64,000 bases of DNA from Rhodobacteraceae bacterium LMO-JJ12. GTDB lineage: Bacteria > Pseudomonadota > Alphaproteobacteria > Rhodobacterales > Rhodobacteraceae. The notes beneath the pieces were generated by a model. That model made no database searches and was not told the origin of the DNA. It saw only the letters and a program-made list of their open reading frames with translations. Shown here piece by piece: positions 9,411 to 18,750 of the stretch. Numbering within the stretch: the stretch's first letter is position 1; each line of letters opens with the position of its first letter. Both the position numbers and the translations under genes were made by a program. The stretch lies in assembly GCA_021555075.1 (NCBI GenBank), contig JAKGBX010000003.1, positions 62,001-126,000 of the forward strand. Reading direction: 5' to 3'.

Positions 9411-9465
9411 CTGACCGCGCCGAGATCGCTGCGTCTGCTAAATTGAAACGACGCTCTCCACCATC

Positions 9466-9516
9466 GGCGCCGAGCGGAGCGAGGCGCCCCGGGCGACGCC
9501 GAAGGCGGCGCAAAAC
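9466..9516 (+). repeat. Structured 51-bp intergenic repeat, copy 1
   Basis: Begins GGCGCCGAGCGGAGCGAGGC and ends GGCGGCGCAAAAC. A second copy at 14329-14380 differs at three bases plus one inserted C. The change CGCC-GAA-GGCG to CACC-GAA-GGTG preserves a small hairpin. Confidence 0.8.
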
Positions 9517-9517
9517 T

Positions 9518-10168
9518 TCACCGTAAGAGTGCGCGCAGGGCGATTGCGATTGCCACCACGCTCAGCCCGAGCCAGATTGCGCCCCAGAGCACAGTGGCCC
9601 CGCCGAATTCTTCGGCCAGGATCCGCGCGTCCGAGCGCAGGTGGGCGCGTGCCAAGGTGTCCGAGAAGATGTCGAGCGGGACATAGATTATCGACGTGAG
9701 GCCAATCAGTCGCAATGCAAAGTCATTGGGCCCGTGTGGCAGGAAACGCGCTATTCCAAGCAGGAGCGCACCCGCGCCGAGACAGAATATCAAAGCAAAG
9801 GGTTCGCGCACATAAATTGCCGCGACGACGAGGAGCAATGTACCCAACCCGGCCACCACCCAGCGGTCGGCTCGACTTTGCAGTGCGGCCCAAATCAGAC
9901 CTAGTCCAATGAGGAGCGAGCCGAGATAACCCGACGACAGCGTGAGAAACCGGTTGCCGCCGCGCGATAGAACGGCACCGCCCTGGTGCGGGGTGATCGA
10001 CAGGGTTTCGACACTGCCACCCGTTAGAAGAACCGCGATAAGATGTGATAATTCGTGCAGGAAGACGACGAGAATTTTTAGCGGCAAGAGCACCGGCGTC
10101 GACCAGAGCGCCACCACGACAACCGTCAGGGCCAGAAGCGGCCAGTGGCGTTGCAGAGCCGCGATCAT
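9518..10168 (-). CDS. M50-type (site-2-protease-like) membrane peptidase
   Basis: A 216-residue protein with about five or six hydrophobic segments and the zinc motif HELSH at residues 38-42 in the first membrane region (VVFLHELSHLIAVLLTGG). This matches the short bacterial M50 family whose second metal ligand is further downstream; a candidate is the Asp in YVPLDIFSDT. Its substrate is unknown. The start overlaps the stop of the AraC-type regulator gene by four bases (ATGA arrangement), so both are on one transcript. The stop falls right beside the structured repeat at 9466-9516. Confidence 0.75.
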   Translation of the reverse strand: MIAALQRHWPLLALTVVVVALWSTPVLLPLKILVVFLHELSHLIAVLLTGGSVETLSITPHQGGAVLSRGGNRFLTLSSGYLGSLLIGLGLIWAALQSRADRWVVAGLGTLLLVVAAIYVREPFALIFCLGAGALLLGIARFLPHGPNDFALRLIGLTSIIYVPLDIFSDTLARAHLRSDARILAEEFGGATVLWGAIWLGLSVVAIAIALRALLR

Positions 10169-11151
10169 TCCAGACTCGCTCGGGCCTGACCGGGGGTCAT
10201 TCCGGTCCAGCCCTGAAAGGCGCGATAGAAGGAATTGGGATCGCGATACGCCAGCAGATAGGAGATCTCCTGAACACTCAGATCTGCGCGTTTGAGATAG
10301 TGCATTGATAGTTCGGAACGCGTCGCCTCGAGAACGGATTGGAAGTTTTCGCCCTCTTCCTTCAGCTTGCGCTGGAGTGATCGGCGTGACATCGCCAGAT
10401 GCGTGCAGACTGCATCAACCGTTGCTGCCCCTGCGGGTAGGATGTCGACCAGCGTTCGTTGCACCCGTGTGGTCATCGGCAGGGGGTGGGTGCGGGCTTT
10501 GAGCTGTTGGTGCAGATCGGCTGCGATCATCTGGTACTGTGCGTTGTTGGCAAAAATCATTCGCCGGTTCGCATCGGCATTTGAGAGGCGCAGTTCCGGT
10601 GTCGGAGCGATATGGGAAGCGACACCAAAATAATCGCGCAGCGTCGGTGTATCGTGCGATGGTGCGCCAATCGACAAAGGCACGATATGTTCGCCGGTGA
10701 AACTGCGGCAGAGTTCCAGGAAATAGACCAGCTCGAAAAATGCAAAACCGGCTGAAAAAGCGATGCCGGGCGGTGGGTTCCAACTTAGCGTGAGGCCGAC
10801 GTTGTCACGTTTCGAGTTGAGCCGAATAGGGGCCACGAGCGGTTTGAACACCGCCAACCGGTCGAAACCGGTTGCGATATCTGGGCTTGAGGCAAAGCCA
10901 TGAATCGCCGGCAGCATTGGTCCTCGCGCCATGATCCGCCCCAGATAGAGCGAAAGGTCGGGGTGTTTTGCCTCGGCTTCGACGGCGCGCAGAATCGCGA
11001 AGAATCGCTCGGCGGTTACGCCGCGCTGATCGTAATCGAAGTAATCTGCGGGCAGCCCGGCCCGCGCCAGAATTCGGGCGATGTCGAGGCCGAGCACCTG
11101 AGCTGTCTGGGCTATCTGGGGGCCGATAGGGTAGGTCTCGGGCGTGGTCAT
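10165..11151 (-). CDS. AraC-family transcriptional regulator
   Basis: A 328-residue regulator of the type with an N-terminal ligand/dimerisation domain of the arabinose_bd class (about 15-200) and a C-terminal double helix-turn-helix. The DNA-binding part shows VDAVCTHLAMSRRSLQRKLKEEG near 250-272 and the family signature LSVQEISYLLAYRDPNSFYRAFQGWTGMTPGQAR up to the C terminus (shown here in two known blocks, helices 6-7 of the domain). It is divergent from iorAB with a 198-bp shared region that holds 21-bp-spaced direct repeats, so control of iorAB is the most likely role. It is translationally coupled to the downstream M50 gene. Confidence 0.88.
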   Translation of the reverse strand: MTTPETYPIGPQIAQTAQVLGLDIARILARAGLPADYFDYDQRGVTAERFFAILRAVEAEAKHPDLSLYLGRIMARGPMLPAIHGFASSPDIATGFDRLAVFKPLVAPIRLNSKRDNVGLTLSWNPPPGIAFSAGFAFFELVYFLELCRSFTGEHIVPLSIGAPSHDTPTLRDYFGVASHIAPTPELRLSNADANRRMIFANNAQYQMIAADLHQQLKARTHPLPMTTRVQRTLVDILPAGAATVDAVCTHLAMSRRSLQRKLKEEGENFQSVLEATRSELSMHYLKRADLSVQEISYLLAYRDPNSFYRAFQGWTGMTPGQARASLE

Positions 11152-11248
11152 ATCGGGCCTTGTTGGAGTTCAAAGACGATTGTGGGGCGAAGTGTCGGAC
11201 GTATAAAGGGGAGCGAATGTCTCAGAGAACCAGATGCATATCGCGGGC

Positions 11249-11284
11249 TGGCGCCAATTGAATGTGCTTTGGCGCAAATTGCAA
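11249..11284 (+). promoter_or_regulatory. Direct repeats with 21-bp period, candidate AraC-type operator for iorAB
   Basis: TGGCGCCAATTGAA (11249-11262) and TGGCGCAAATTGCA (11270-11283) match at 12 of 14 positions and start 21 bp apart. AraC-family proteins typically bind direct repeats with two-turn spacing. A weaker third element (TTGCGC...AATTGC) begins about 11290. Confidence 0.55.
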
Positions 11285-11349
11285 GTTTTTTGCGCGCTGA
11301 ATTGCCCTAGATAGTAAGAGCAGGGCCAAGGTGTGAATGAGGGTGAGAG

Positions 11350-11814
11350 ATGCAGATCAAAGTGGACGGCACAATGCATGAGGTGGATGTCGAAGGCGAC
11401 ATGCCGCTTTTGTGGGTGCTGCGGGACGAGTTGGGCATCAAGGGTGTCAAATATGGTTGTGGTATCGCGCAATGCGGTGCCTGCACGGTGCATATTGATG
11501 GTGAGGCAGTGAAGTCCTGTCAGGTGTTTGCCGAGGATGTGACAGGCGAGGTGACAACCATCGAAGGGTTGGGAGCCGGGGCCGCGCTTCATGCTGTGCA
11601 AGAAGCCTGGATCGAACATCAGGTGGCGCAATGTGGCTATTGCCAGAGCGGCCAGATCATGTTGGCTGCCGGGTTTCTGGCCGAGACACCCGAGCCGACG
11701 GACGCCGAGATTGATGAGGCGATGAGCGCCAATCTCTGCCGCTGTGGCACGTATCCGCGCATCCGCGAGGCGGTGAAATCCGCTGCGACCCGTTTGAGGG
11801 AGAGCACACAATGA
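11350..11814 (+). CDS. iorA: Isoquinoline 1-oxidoreductase-type small subunit, 2Fe-2S protein
   Basis: A 154-residue electron-transfer subunit of a molybdenum hydroxylase. The plant-ferredoxin-type cluster ligands are C37, C42, C45 and C57 ([22 protein letters not shown] region), and the second 2Fe-2S cluster ligands are C95, C98, C130 and C132 (QCGYCQSG and [12 protein letters not shown]). Both clusters are complete. The gene overlaps iorB by four bases (ATGA), which fits a two-subunit complex. The family oxidises N-heterocycles or aldehydes and passes electrons to a periplasmic or membrane acceptor; the substrate in this organism cannot be read from sequence. Confidence 0.92.
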   Translation: MQIKVDGTMHEVDVEGDMPLLWVLRDELGIKGVKYGCGIAQCGACTVHIDGEAVKSCQVFAEDVTGEVTTIEGLGAGAALHAVQEAWIEHQVAQCGYCQSGQIMLAAGFLAETPEPTDAEIDEAMSANLCRCGTYPRIREAVKSAATRLRESTQ

Positions 11815-14054
11815 GCCGCGCTGGAAAAATCGCCCGCCGCACGTTTCTGTTTGGATCTGCTGCTATCGTGGGCGGCGTGGCCTTTGGCTATGTAATGTAT
11901 AAGCGCCCTGCGGCGAACCCCTTGTTGGAGGGGCTTGGCGAGGGCGAGGCGGCGCTGACGCCCTATGTCAGGATTGACGCGGAGGGGATCACCTTGATCA
12001 CGCCGCGTGGTGACAAGGGGCAGGGGGTTTATCACGTTCAGGCGGTGTTGATTGCCGAAGAACTGGATGTTGATCTCGATCAGATCAAGGTTGATCCCGG
12101 CCCGCCGAGTGCGGCCTATTACAACACGGCGCTGAGTGGCGAGGCGGTGCCGTTTGCATCGACCGATGATGGATTTATGGCCGAAACCCTACGCGGCGTG
12201 ATGGATGCGCCGATGAAGTTTCTCGGGATGCAGGTGACGGGTGGCTCGACCACTGTGCCGGACGGATGGGAGAAGCTGCGTGTGGCGGGGGCAGTGGCGC
12301 GCGAGACGCTGAAGGCGGCGGCGGCCGAGAAGACGGGGATCAACACGACCGCGCTCAAGACCGAACGTGGCCGGGTTATCCTGCCCGATGGCAGCGCGTT
12401 GACCTATCAGGAGTTGGCACCGATTGCCGCACGCATTGATCCGGTTACAAGCGTGAAGCTGCGCGAGCCGTCGGAATGGCGGTTAATCGGAAAGCCGATG
12501 CAGCGGATTGATATTGTTGCAAAATCGACAGGCATGCAGCGCTATGGCATTGATTTTGAACTTGACGGAATGGTCTATGCGGCGGTCAAGCTGAACCCGC
12601 GTCAGGGCGGTGAGATGAAGTCGTTTGATGCATCAGAAGCCATGAAGTTACGCGGGGTGAGCGATGTCTTGCAACTCACTGGCGGTGTGGGCGTGATTGC
12701 CGATAACACGTGGCGTGCGTTCCGCGGCGCCGATGCGGTGGTTTGCGGTTGGGGGCCTGCGCCTTTTCCGGCTGAGATGGCGGGCCACTGGCAAGCGCTG
12801 GGCGATGCGATTGATGGCGGTGACCATGACAGTCGCCAGCGTGATGACGGTGACGTCGAGACGGCATTGGGGGACGGTGCGCTGCAAGCCGAATACCGCG
12901 CGCCCTACCTCGCACATGCTCCGCTTGAGCCGATCAATGCTACAGTTCTGGTGGGCGAGGACCGGGTCGATGTCTGGACCGGCACACAAATCCCGCGGAT
13001 GGTGCAGAGCAACGTGGCCAAGATCACCGGGGTTGATGCCGACAACGTGCATGTTCATGCGCTGATGATGGGAGGCAGTTTCGGGCATCGTCTGGAAGAT
13101 GACGTGGTCAAACGCTGCGCCGAGATTGCGGTCCAGATGAAAGGCACGCCGGTCAAGCTGACCTATTCGCGCGAAGAGGATATGCGGCAGGATTTCCTGC
13201 GCCCGATTAGCATGGCACGGCTGCAGGGCAGCGCAGTTGATGGTCATGTGCGCGCGCTTGATTATCACGTTGCCGCACCCTCGGTCATGGACAGCCAGAT
13301 GGGCGAGCGTCAGGGTTTGAGCATACCGGGGCCGGATACAGCGATCATTCAGGCGGCTTGGGATCAGCCCTATGCCATTCCCGATTACCGGGTGACGGGA
13401 TACCGTGTGCCGGGGTTGGCACCGGTGAGTTCTTGGCGCTCGGTTGGTGCTTCGATCAACGGGTTTTTCCATGAAGGATTTCTTGATGAGCTGATCCATG
13501 CCGCCGGGGCCGATCCGATGGCGGAGCGCATTCGGCTTTGTTCGCACGAACCGTCGCGCAAGGTTCTGGAGGCCGTGGCCGAGATGAGCGGATGGTCAGG
13601 GCCGAACCCGCAAGAGGGTGTCGGGCGTGGCGTCGCGATGAGCCTTTCGTTCGGGGTGGCCTGCGCTGAAGTGGTCGAAGTTCGTGTGACTGAAGACGGG
13701 TTGAAGATCGAAAACGTCTGGGTTGCCGCAGAAGTGGGCCGCGTGGTCGATCCGATCAATTTTGACGGGCTGGTCAAGGGCGGTGTGGTGTTTGGGCTTG
13801 GCCACGCGATGCTGGGAGAGATCAGTTTTGCCGATGGCATGAGAGAACAGGAGAACTTTGACAGCTTCGAGGCGATGCGGATCAACCAATGCCCGCAGAT
13901 CGAAGTGCGTGGCTTGGAAAATGGCGCGAAAATCCGCGGGATCGGCGAACCCCCGGTGCCGCCCGCCGCGCCCGCCCTGGCCAATGCGATCTTTGCCGCG
14001 ACAGGCGAGCGTCTGCGCGAGATGCCGTTCTCTAAATTCGTCAGTTTCATCTGA
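11811..14054 (+). CDS. iorB: Isoquinoline 1-oxidoreductase-type large subunit, molybdopterin-binding
   Basis: A 747-residue molybdenum cofactor subunit of the two-subunit xanthine dehydrogenase superfamily branch. The N terminus carries a twin-arginine signal ([15 protein letters not shown]), so the complex is probably exported folded with IorA to the periplasm. Visible family features are the aldehyde-oxidase core repeats, [24 protein letters not shown] (around 420) and the C-terminal [20 protein letters not shown] that holds the active-site Glu region. Length is normal. No XdhC-type maturation gene or cytochrome gene is adjacent. The substrate is unknown. A long inverted repeat follows the stop. 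Confidence 0.9.
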   Translation: MSRAGKIARRTFLFGSAAIVGGVAFGYVMYKRPAANPLLEGLGEGEAALTPYVRIDAEGITLITPRGDKGQGVYHVQAVLIAEELDVDLDQIKVDPGPPSAAYYNTALSGEAVPFASTDDGFMAETLRGVMDAPMKFLGMQVTGGSTTVPDGWEKLRVAGAVARETLKAAAAEKTGINTTALKTERGRVILPDGSALTYQELAPIAARIDPVTSVKLREPSEWRLIGKPMQRIDIVAKSTGMQRYGIDFELDGMVYAAVKLNPRQGGEMKSFDASEAMKLRGVSDVLQLTGGVGVIADNTWRAFRGADAVVCGWGPAPFPAEMAGHWQALGDAIDGGDHDSRQRDDGDVETALGDGALQAEYRAPYLAHAPLEPINATVLVGEDRVDVWTGTQIPRMVQSNVAKITGVDADNVHVHALMMGGSFGHRLEDDVVKRCAEIAVQMKGTPVKLTYSREEDMRQDFLRPISMARLQGSAVDGHVRALDYHVAAPSVMDSQMGERQGLSIPGPDTAIIQAAWDQPYAIPDYRVTGYRVPGLAPVSSWRSVGASINGFFHEGFLDELIHAAGADPMAERIRLCSHEPSRKVLEAVAEMSGWSGPNPQEGVGRGVAMSLSFGVACAEVVEVRVTEDGLKIENVWVAAEVGRVVDPINFDGLVKGGVVFGLGHAMLGEISFADGMREQENFDSFEAMRINQCPQIEVRGLENGAKIRGIGEPPVPPAAPALANAIFAATGERLREMPFSKFVSFI

Positions 14055-14061
14055 GTTGAGC

Positions 14062-14117
14062 GCCGCTCCCTTTTCGGCGGCGCCCACCCACCCGCCCCGC
14101 CACCGAAAAGGGAGCGG
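14062..14117 (+). terminator. Long inverted repeat after iorB, possible terminator
   Basis: 15-base arms CCGCTCCCTTTTCGG (14062-14076) and its exact complement (14103-14117) enclose 26 bases. No U-tract follows, so intrinsic termination is not certain. Confidence 0.5.
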
Positions 14118-14243
14118 TCAGCCTGCGCACTGATCGGTGTGTACTGAAGGGGCGAATCGGGGGCGTTTTTCCTAATGCGTTCCTGTGCGAGGTGGCGCGG
14201 GGATCGGATATTTATGGTCAGAGGAAGTTCTGGAGCGCCCTGC

Positions 14244-14273
14244 CTTTTCATCTTGCAAAAAATATCCACTTCC
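14244..14273 (-). repeat. Dispersed ATATTTT...GATGAA motif, copy d
   Basis: Minus-strand reading AGTGGATATTTTTTGCAAGA then TGAAAAG; related to copies at 9384, 24249 and 39668. Confidence 0.45.
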
Positions 14274-14328
14274 AGACCGTGGTTTATGCGCAGCCGTCAC
14301 AGATCTTTGACTGCGGTTTCAATGCGCT

Positions 14329-14380
14329 GGCGCCGAGCGAAGCGAGGCGCCCCCGGGCGACACCGAAGGTGGCGCAAAAC
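14329..14380 (+). repeat. Structured 52-bp intergenic repeat, copy 2
   Basis: Near-identical to 9466-9516. The outer hairpin GGCGCC...GGCGCC is kept, and the inner hairpin carries a G-C to A-T pair swap relative to copy 1. Confidence 0.8.
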
Positions 14381-14437
14381 CTCTGCGCATTCGCGACAGT
14401 GCTTGAAGCCGCGCCGCGCCCGGCTTAGGCTCGGTTC

Positions 14438-14821
14438 ATGATCTACAAGCTTCCGATCCGCGTTTATTATGAAGATACCGACATGGCCGGTATTGTCTAT
14501 TATGCCAATTACTTGCGCTATATTGAGCGGGGCCGTAGCGAGTGGGTGCGCGAGGTGGGTCTTGATCAGAACGTCATGAAAGAGCGCGACGGGATTGTCT
14601 TTGCCGTGCGCCGGATCGAGGCGGATTACCTTGCTCCCGCAAAGCTTGATGATGAGTTGGTGGTCGAGACCTGGATCGAGAGCCTCAAGCCCGTGCGCAT
14701 GGTCATGGGCCAGGAGGTCAAACGCGGCGATCAGGTGTTGTTTCGGGCCATGGTCACCGTGATCTGCATGACCACAGGCGGCAAGCCGGTGCGGTTGCCA
14801 AAGTGGCATGAACCGGGCTGA
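14438..14821 (+). CDS. ybgC: Tol-Pal associated acyl-CoA thioesterase YbgC
   Basis: A 127-residue hotdog-fold thioesterase of the 4-hydroxybenzoyl-CoA thioesterase/YbgC family. The catalytic aspartate motif is in YYEDTDMAGIVYYANYLRYIERGRSEW (written as YEDTDMAGIVYYANYLRY, residues 11-28). It hydrolyses short acyl-CoA thioesters in the cytoplasm and is the usual first gene of tol-pal clusters, as here, 170 bp before tolQ. A small GGAAA/TTTTCC hairpin lies just after its stop (14831-14849), so tolQ may have its own promoter. Confidence 0.93.
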   Translation: MIYKLPIRVYYEDTDMAGIVYYANYLRYIERGRSEWVREVGLDQNVMKERDGIVFAVRRIEADYLAPAKLDDELVVETWIESLKPVRMVMGQEVKRGDQVLFRAMVTVICMTTGGKPVRLPKWHEPG

Positions 14822-14991
14822 AATTGTGATCGGAAAGGCGGTTTTCCGCTTGGGCAAGACGCCACGATAGCGAAATCAAGCGGAAGTGAGGCCGATCTTG
14901 TTGGTTTTCCCCTTCAGATCGTCTAGTTTGCCTGTAAAGAAGGCCGAAAACGGTCACCGGCGACGATCCGGACAACAAGAAGAGCAGGCAG

Positions 14992-15687
14992 ATGGAAACA
15001 GAAACACTTGCCCTGGTGCAGGAGATTGATTTCTCTTTATGGGCCCTATTCGCGCGCGCCACGATTACCGTAAAACTTGTGATGATCCTGCTGATTGTCG
15101 CTTCGTTCTGGTCGTGGTCGATCATTATTCAAAAGCTGATCAACTATCGCAAGGCCCATGCCGAGGCGGCCAAGTTCGACCGCGCCTTTTGGTCCGGCGA
15201 GCCGCTTGATCAGCTGTTCGAGCAGATCGGTGCCGACCCAAAGGGGCAATCCGAAAAGGTGTTTGCTGCGGGTATGATCGAGTGGCGGCGCTCGCATAAA
15301 CCCGGAGGTGAGTTGATCGCGGGCGCGCAGGCGCGGATTGATCGCAGCATGGATGTGGCCATCGCCAAGCAAGCCGAAGGTTTGCAGCGCGGTCTGCCGG
15401 TGCTGGCCACCGTGGGGTCGACGGCGCCCTTTGTCGGCCTGTTCGGTACGGTTGTCGGGATCATGAACGCCTTTGTTGAAATCGCACAGCAGCAAAACAC
15501 CAATCTTGCGGTTGTTGCGCCGGGGATTGCCGAGGCATTGCTGGCCACGGCGCTTGGCCTACTGGCTGCTATTCCGGCGGTGATCTTTTATAACAAGCTG
15601 AGCGCGGACAGTGATCGGATCATTGCCGGTTACGAGGCGTTTGCCGACGAGTTTGCCACCATTCTCAGCCGTCAGTTGGACAGTTGA
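14992..15687 (+). CDS. tolQ: TolQ, proton-channel subunit of the Tol-Pal system
   Basis: A 231-residue MotA/TolQ/ExbB family inner-membrane protein. One membrane segment lies near the N terminus (VKLVMILLIVASFWSWSIII) and two near the C terminus around LPVLATVGSTAPFVGLFGTVVGIMNAF and IAEALLATALGLLAAIPAVIFYN, given here as blocks. The GTVVGIM and ALLATALGLLAAIPA stretches are the family signature lining the proton path. It forms a complex with TolR and TolA to energise envelope constriction. The ATG follows AAGAGCAGGCAG, a modest ribosome site. It is three bases from tolR, so the genes are co-transcribed. Confidence 0.95.
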   Translation: METETLALVQEIDFSLWALFARATITVKLVMILLIVASFWSWSIIIQKLINYRKAHAEAAKFDRAFWSGEPLDQLFEQIGADPKGQSEKVFAAGMIEWRRSHKPGGELIAGAQARIDRSMDVAIAKQAEGLQRGLPVLATVGSTAPFVGLFGTVVGIMNAFVEIAQQQNTNLAVVAPGIAEALLATALGLLAAIPAVIFYNKLSADSDRIIAGYEAFADEFATILSRQLDS

Positions 15688-15690
15688 GCC

Positions 15691-16170
15691 ATGGGAGCAG
15701 GTGTTATCAAATCGAGCGGTGCCGGGGGCGGATCACGCCGCCGTCGCCGCGGTGGGCGCGCCACGCCGATGAGCGAGATCAACGTCACGCCCTTCGTTGA
15801 TGTCATGCTGGTGCTGTTGATCATCTTCATGGTGGCGGCGCCGCTGATGACGGTGGGCGTGCCAGTGGAATTGCCGAAGACCGCGGCCAACGCGTTGCCG
15901 AGCGAAGCCGAAGAGCCGTTGACAGTGACGATCACCGCCGAGGGCGCGGTGATGGTGCAGCGCACCGAGGTTGCACGCGAGGAGTTGCTGGGCAAGCTCA
16001 GGGCGATTGCGGCGGAACGCGCCAGTGATCGTGTTTTCCTGCGCGCTGATGGGGCCGTGTCTTACGGCGAGGTGGTGCAGGTCATGGGCGCGCTCAATCG
16101 CGGCGGGTTCAGCAATATCGGCCTGGTGACGGACGCGGGCGGACCAGAGCTCAACGAGGGCGGAAACTGA
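15691..16170 (+). CDS. tolR: TolR, ExbD-family subunit of the Tol-Pal system
   Basis: A 159-residue ExbD/TolR protein: a basic N terminus (GSRRRRRGGRATPMSEINVTP), one membrane segment with the proton-carrying aspartate in VTPFVDVMLVLLIIFMVAAP, and a periplasmic domain ending in YGEVVQVMGALNRGGFSNIG. The N-terminal stretch before PMSEINVTP is Gly/Arg-rich and longer than in E. coli, which is usual in alphaproteobacteria. Its start lies directly after tolQ and its stop seven bases before tolA. Confidence 0.95.
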   Translation: MGAGVIKSSGAGGGSRRRRRGGRATPMSEINVTPFVDVMLVLLIIFMVAAPLMTVGVPVELPKTAANALPSEAEEPLTVTITAEGAVMVQRTEVAREELLGKLRAIAAERASDRVFLRADGAVSYGEVVQVMGALNRGGFSNIGLVTDAGGPELNEGGN

Positions 16171-16177
16171 GGCTCCG

Positions 16178-17305
16178 ATGCAGCTGGGCCAGATCATATC
16201 GGGTGTGGGGCATGTGGGTCTCATCGGGTGGATGTTGTTTGGCGGCAACTTCCTGTCTGAACCCTTGCCGTTTGAGGTGACCGATGTGGCAGTGATCAGC
16301 ACAGAGGATTTCGAGGCGATGCTGGCGACACAGGGCGCGCCGGAAACCGTGACCGAGGTGGCCATGCCCGAGGCACCTGCGCCTGATAGCCCGGCCGCAC
16401 CGGATGTGAGCCAGAGCGAAGACACGCCGCCCGAGCAGAGCGAACCAGAGGTGGCCGAAACTCCAGAACCTGATATTACACCCGAGCCGGTGACACGCGC
16501 GCCCGAGCCTGCAGAGGTGCAGGATCGCCCGCCAGAAATTACGCCTCCACCAAGCGAGGACGTGGCTGTGTTGGTGCCACAGGAAAGCGCGCGACCCAAG
16601 GCGCGCCCCGCCGAGCGGGTGGCGCCAAAGCCGGTGGCCAAACCGCCTGAGCCGGATGCGCAGGTGGATCCCGTGGTGCGTCAGGAGGCCGACCAGAGCC
16701 AGACCAGCGAAACACCGCAACCCGATGAGAAGGCCACGGCGCCCCAAGAGGCGGTGAGCGAGATCGTGCCGGAAGCCAAGGATGAGGTGAGTTCGGCGCC
16801 CAAGACTTCCAAACGTCCGCAAACGCGGCCCCAACGGGCGGCACCTGCGCCTAAGCCAGAGACAGAGACAGAGACAGAGACAGCCAGTAGTAGCACCGCA
16901 AGCGCGGTGAACTCGGCGCTGGCGGAAGCCATGGCGGGCGGAGAAAGCGAGGCGTCACAGAGCGGCACCACGGGGCAGAGCGGCGCCGATCCGTTGACGA
17001 AAGGCGAAGAAAATGGGCTGATTGACGCCATTTCAGAATGCTGGACAGTCGACCTTGGCGCGGCATCGGGTAAGGTGACGGTGGTGGTGTCGGTTGCGCT
17101 TAACCGTGATGGAACGCTGGCGGCGAGCCCGAAGTTTGTATCGGCGCGGGGTGGCGATCAGCGGGCGATTGATGTGGCCTTTCGCAATGCGCGCACGGCG
17201 GTGATCTCGTGTGGGCGTGGCGGGTTTGATCTGCCCGAAGAGAAATACGAGAATTGGCGTGAAATTGAGATAACGTTCAACCCAGAGGAAATGAGGCTGA
17301 GATGA
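16178..17305 (+). CDS. tolA: TolA-like protein, TonB-type energy-transducing subunit
   Basis: A 375-residue TolA by position and layout rather than strong similarity. A single N-terminal membrane segment ([18 protein letters not shown]) is followed by a Pro/Glu/Ala-rich periplasmic linker of about 200 residues and a C-terminal globular domain (about 285-375) with the cysteine pair in ISECWTVD and [10 protein letters not shown]. The linker contains an ETETETET run encoded by a hexamer microsatellite at 16857-16883. It spans the periplasm to contact TolB and Pal. It overlaps tolB by four bases. Confidence 0.87.
   Translation: MQLGQIISGVGHVGLIGWMLFGGNFLSEPLPFEVTDVAVISTEDFEAMLATQGAPETVTEVAMPEAPAPDSPAAPDVSQSEDTPPEQSEPEVAETPEPDITPEPVTRAPEPAEVQDRPPEITPPPSEDVAVLVPQESARPKARPAERVAPKPVAKPPEPDAQVDPVVRQEADQSQTSETPQPDEKATAPQEAVSEIVPEAKDEVSSAPKTSKRPQTRPQRAAPAPKPETETETETASSSTASAVNSALAEAMAGGESEASQSGTTGQSGADPLTKGEENGLIDAISECWTVDLGAASGKVTVVVSVALNRDGTLAASPKFVSARGGDQRAIDVAFRNARTAVISCGRGGFDLPEEKYENWREIEITFNPEEMRLR
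16857..16883 (+). repeat. Hexanucleotide microsatellite (CAGAGA, 4.5 copies) inside tolA
   Basis: Four complete CAGAGA units and a half unit encode a Glu-Thr run in the TolA linker. Gain or loss of a unit would keep frame. Confidence 0.9.
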
Positions 17306-18624
17306 ACACCAGGTTTTTAAGTGCTGTTTTGGTGATGTTGCTCGCTTGGGGTTTGCCCGCGCTGAGCCAGCAGGGACCGCTTCGAATCGAGATAACCGAC
17401 GGGGTGCAGGAACCGCTGCCTTTTGCAGTGCCGGATTTTGTGCCGGAGAACGGCGGCTCGGCGCAGATGGCCAAGGATATTGCCCGCGTGGTGGCCGAGG
17501 ATCTGAGTGGCACGGGACTGTTTCGCGAGATTGGCAGCGAGGCTTTCATCAGCCAGATCACCAGTTTCTCGTCGCCGGTTGAATTTGCCGACTGGAAGGC
17601 GATTAACGCGCAGGCGCTGATCACTGGCGCGGTTAGCGTGGCGGGGCAAAACCTGACGGTGAAATTCCGGGTCTGGGATGTGTTCTCGGGACAGGAAATG
17701 GGTGCGGGGCTGCAATTTGCCGGCACAGCCGACGGCTGGCGGCGGATGGCGCACAAGGTGGCTGACGCGGTTTATGAGCGGATCACCGGCGAGGGCGGCT
17801 ATTTTGACAGCCGGGTGGTATTTGTCAGTGAGGACGGCCCCAAGGATGATCGCAAGAAGCGGTTGGCGATCATGGATTACGACGGGGCGAATGTGCAGTA
17901 TCTTACTGATTCGAGCGCCATCGTGCTGACGCCGCGCTTCTCGCCTACGGGTGACCGGGTGCTTTACACCAGTTTCGAGAGCGGATCGCCGAAAATCCAT
18001 GTGCTGGATGTGGCCAATGTCGGGCGTCGCGTGTTGCAAAGCCGCGAGGGAACGATGAGTTTCGGCCCGCGTTTCAGCCCCGATGGGCAGAAGGTCGTCT
18101 TTTCGCTGGAGGCGGGTGGTAATACTGATATCTATTCGATGGATATTGCCAGCGGTGTCGAGACCCGGTTGAATTCAGCGCCTTCGATTGAGACTGCGCC
18201 GAGCTATTCACCGGACGGCAGCAAGATCGTCTTTGAATCTGATCGTTCGGGTCCGGGACAGATTTATGTGATGAGTGCGGATGGTGGAGATTCGCAGCGG
18301 ATCAGCACTGGAAAAGGCAACTATGGCACGCCTGTTTGGAGCCCGCGTGGTGATCTGATCGCCTTTACCAAACAGGTTGATGGGCGGTTTCATATCGGGG
18401 TTATGAAACCCGATGGCAGCGCCGAGCGTTTGTTGACCGCATCTTTTCGCGAAGAGGGGCCGACCTGGTCGCCCAACGGGCGGGTCATCATGTTTACCCG
18501 CGAAACAGAAGGGTCGGGCGGCGTCGCCAGCCTCTATCGCGTGGATATTACCGGACGGACGCTGAAAAAGGTCCGCACGCCGGGCGGGGCTTCTGATCCG
18601 TCGTGGAGCCCGTTGCAGAAATGA
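17302..18624 (+). CDS. tolB: TolB, periplasmic beta-propeller of the Tol-Pal system
   Basis: A 440-residue periplasmic protein with a Sec signal peptide ([20 protein letters not shown]), an N-terminal TolB domain (about 25-165, with [18 protein letters not shown]) and a C-terminal six-bladed propeller of WD40-like repeats. The repeats are visible as [63 protein letters not shown] and [14 protein letters not shown]. It links TolA to Pal. Its ATG overlaps the tolA stop (ATGA). 126 bp separate it from pal. Confidence 0.96.
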   Translation: MNTRFLSAVLVMLLAWGLPALSQQGPLRIEITDGVQEPLPFAVPDFVPENGGSAQMAKDIARVVAEDLSGTGLFREIGSEAFISQITSFSSPVEFADWKAINAQALITGAVSVAGQNLTVKFRVWDVFSGQEMGAGLQFAGTADGWRRMAHKVADAVYERITGEGGYFDSRVVFVSEDGPKDDRKKRLAIMDYDGANVQYLTDSSAIVLTPRFSPTGDRVLYTSFESGSPKIHVLDVANVGRRVLQSREGTMSFGPRFSPDGQKVVFSLEAGGNTDIYSMDIASGVETRLNSAPSIETAPSYSPDGSKIVFESDRSGPGQIYVMSADGGDSQRISTGKGNYGTPVWSPRGDLIAFTKQVDGRFHIGVMKPDGSAERLLTASFREEGPTWSPNGRVIMFTRETEGSGGVASLYRVDITGRTLKKVRTPGGASDPSWSPLQK

Positions 18625-18750
18625 GGGAGCGCGCGGTGTGTTGAGGGATTTTACACCGGCATTGATTTGCGCAGACGCGCGGAGGAGATTCCCATGCCGC
18701 GCGCGCTGTGGTAGATAGTGATAAAGAAAACAAGAACGAGGCACGAGACA

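Larger units (their letters stand above)
14055..14437. other. 383-bp intergenic region with inverted repeat and two dispersed repeats, no gene seen
   Basis: Contains the long inverted repeat at 14062-14117, a copy of the GATGAAG motif at 14244-14273 (minus sense) and copy 2 of the structured repeat at 14329-14380. Short open frames here have no family likeness and are not called. Confidence 0.6.
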
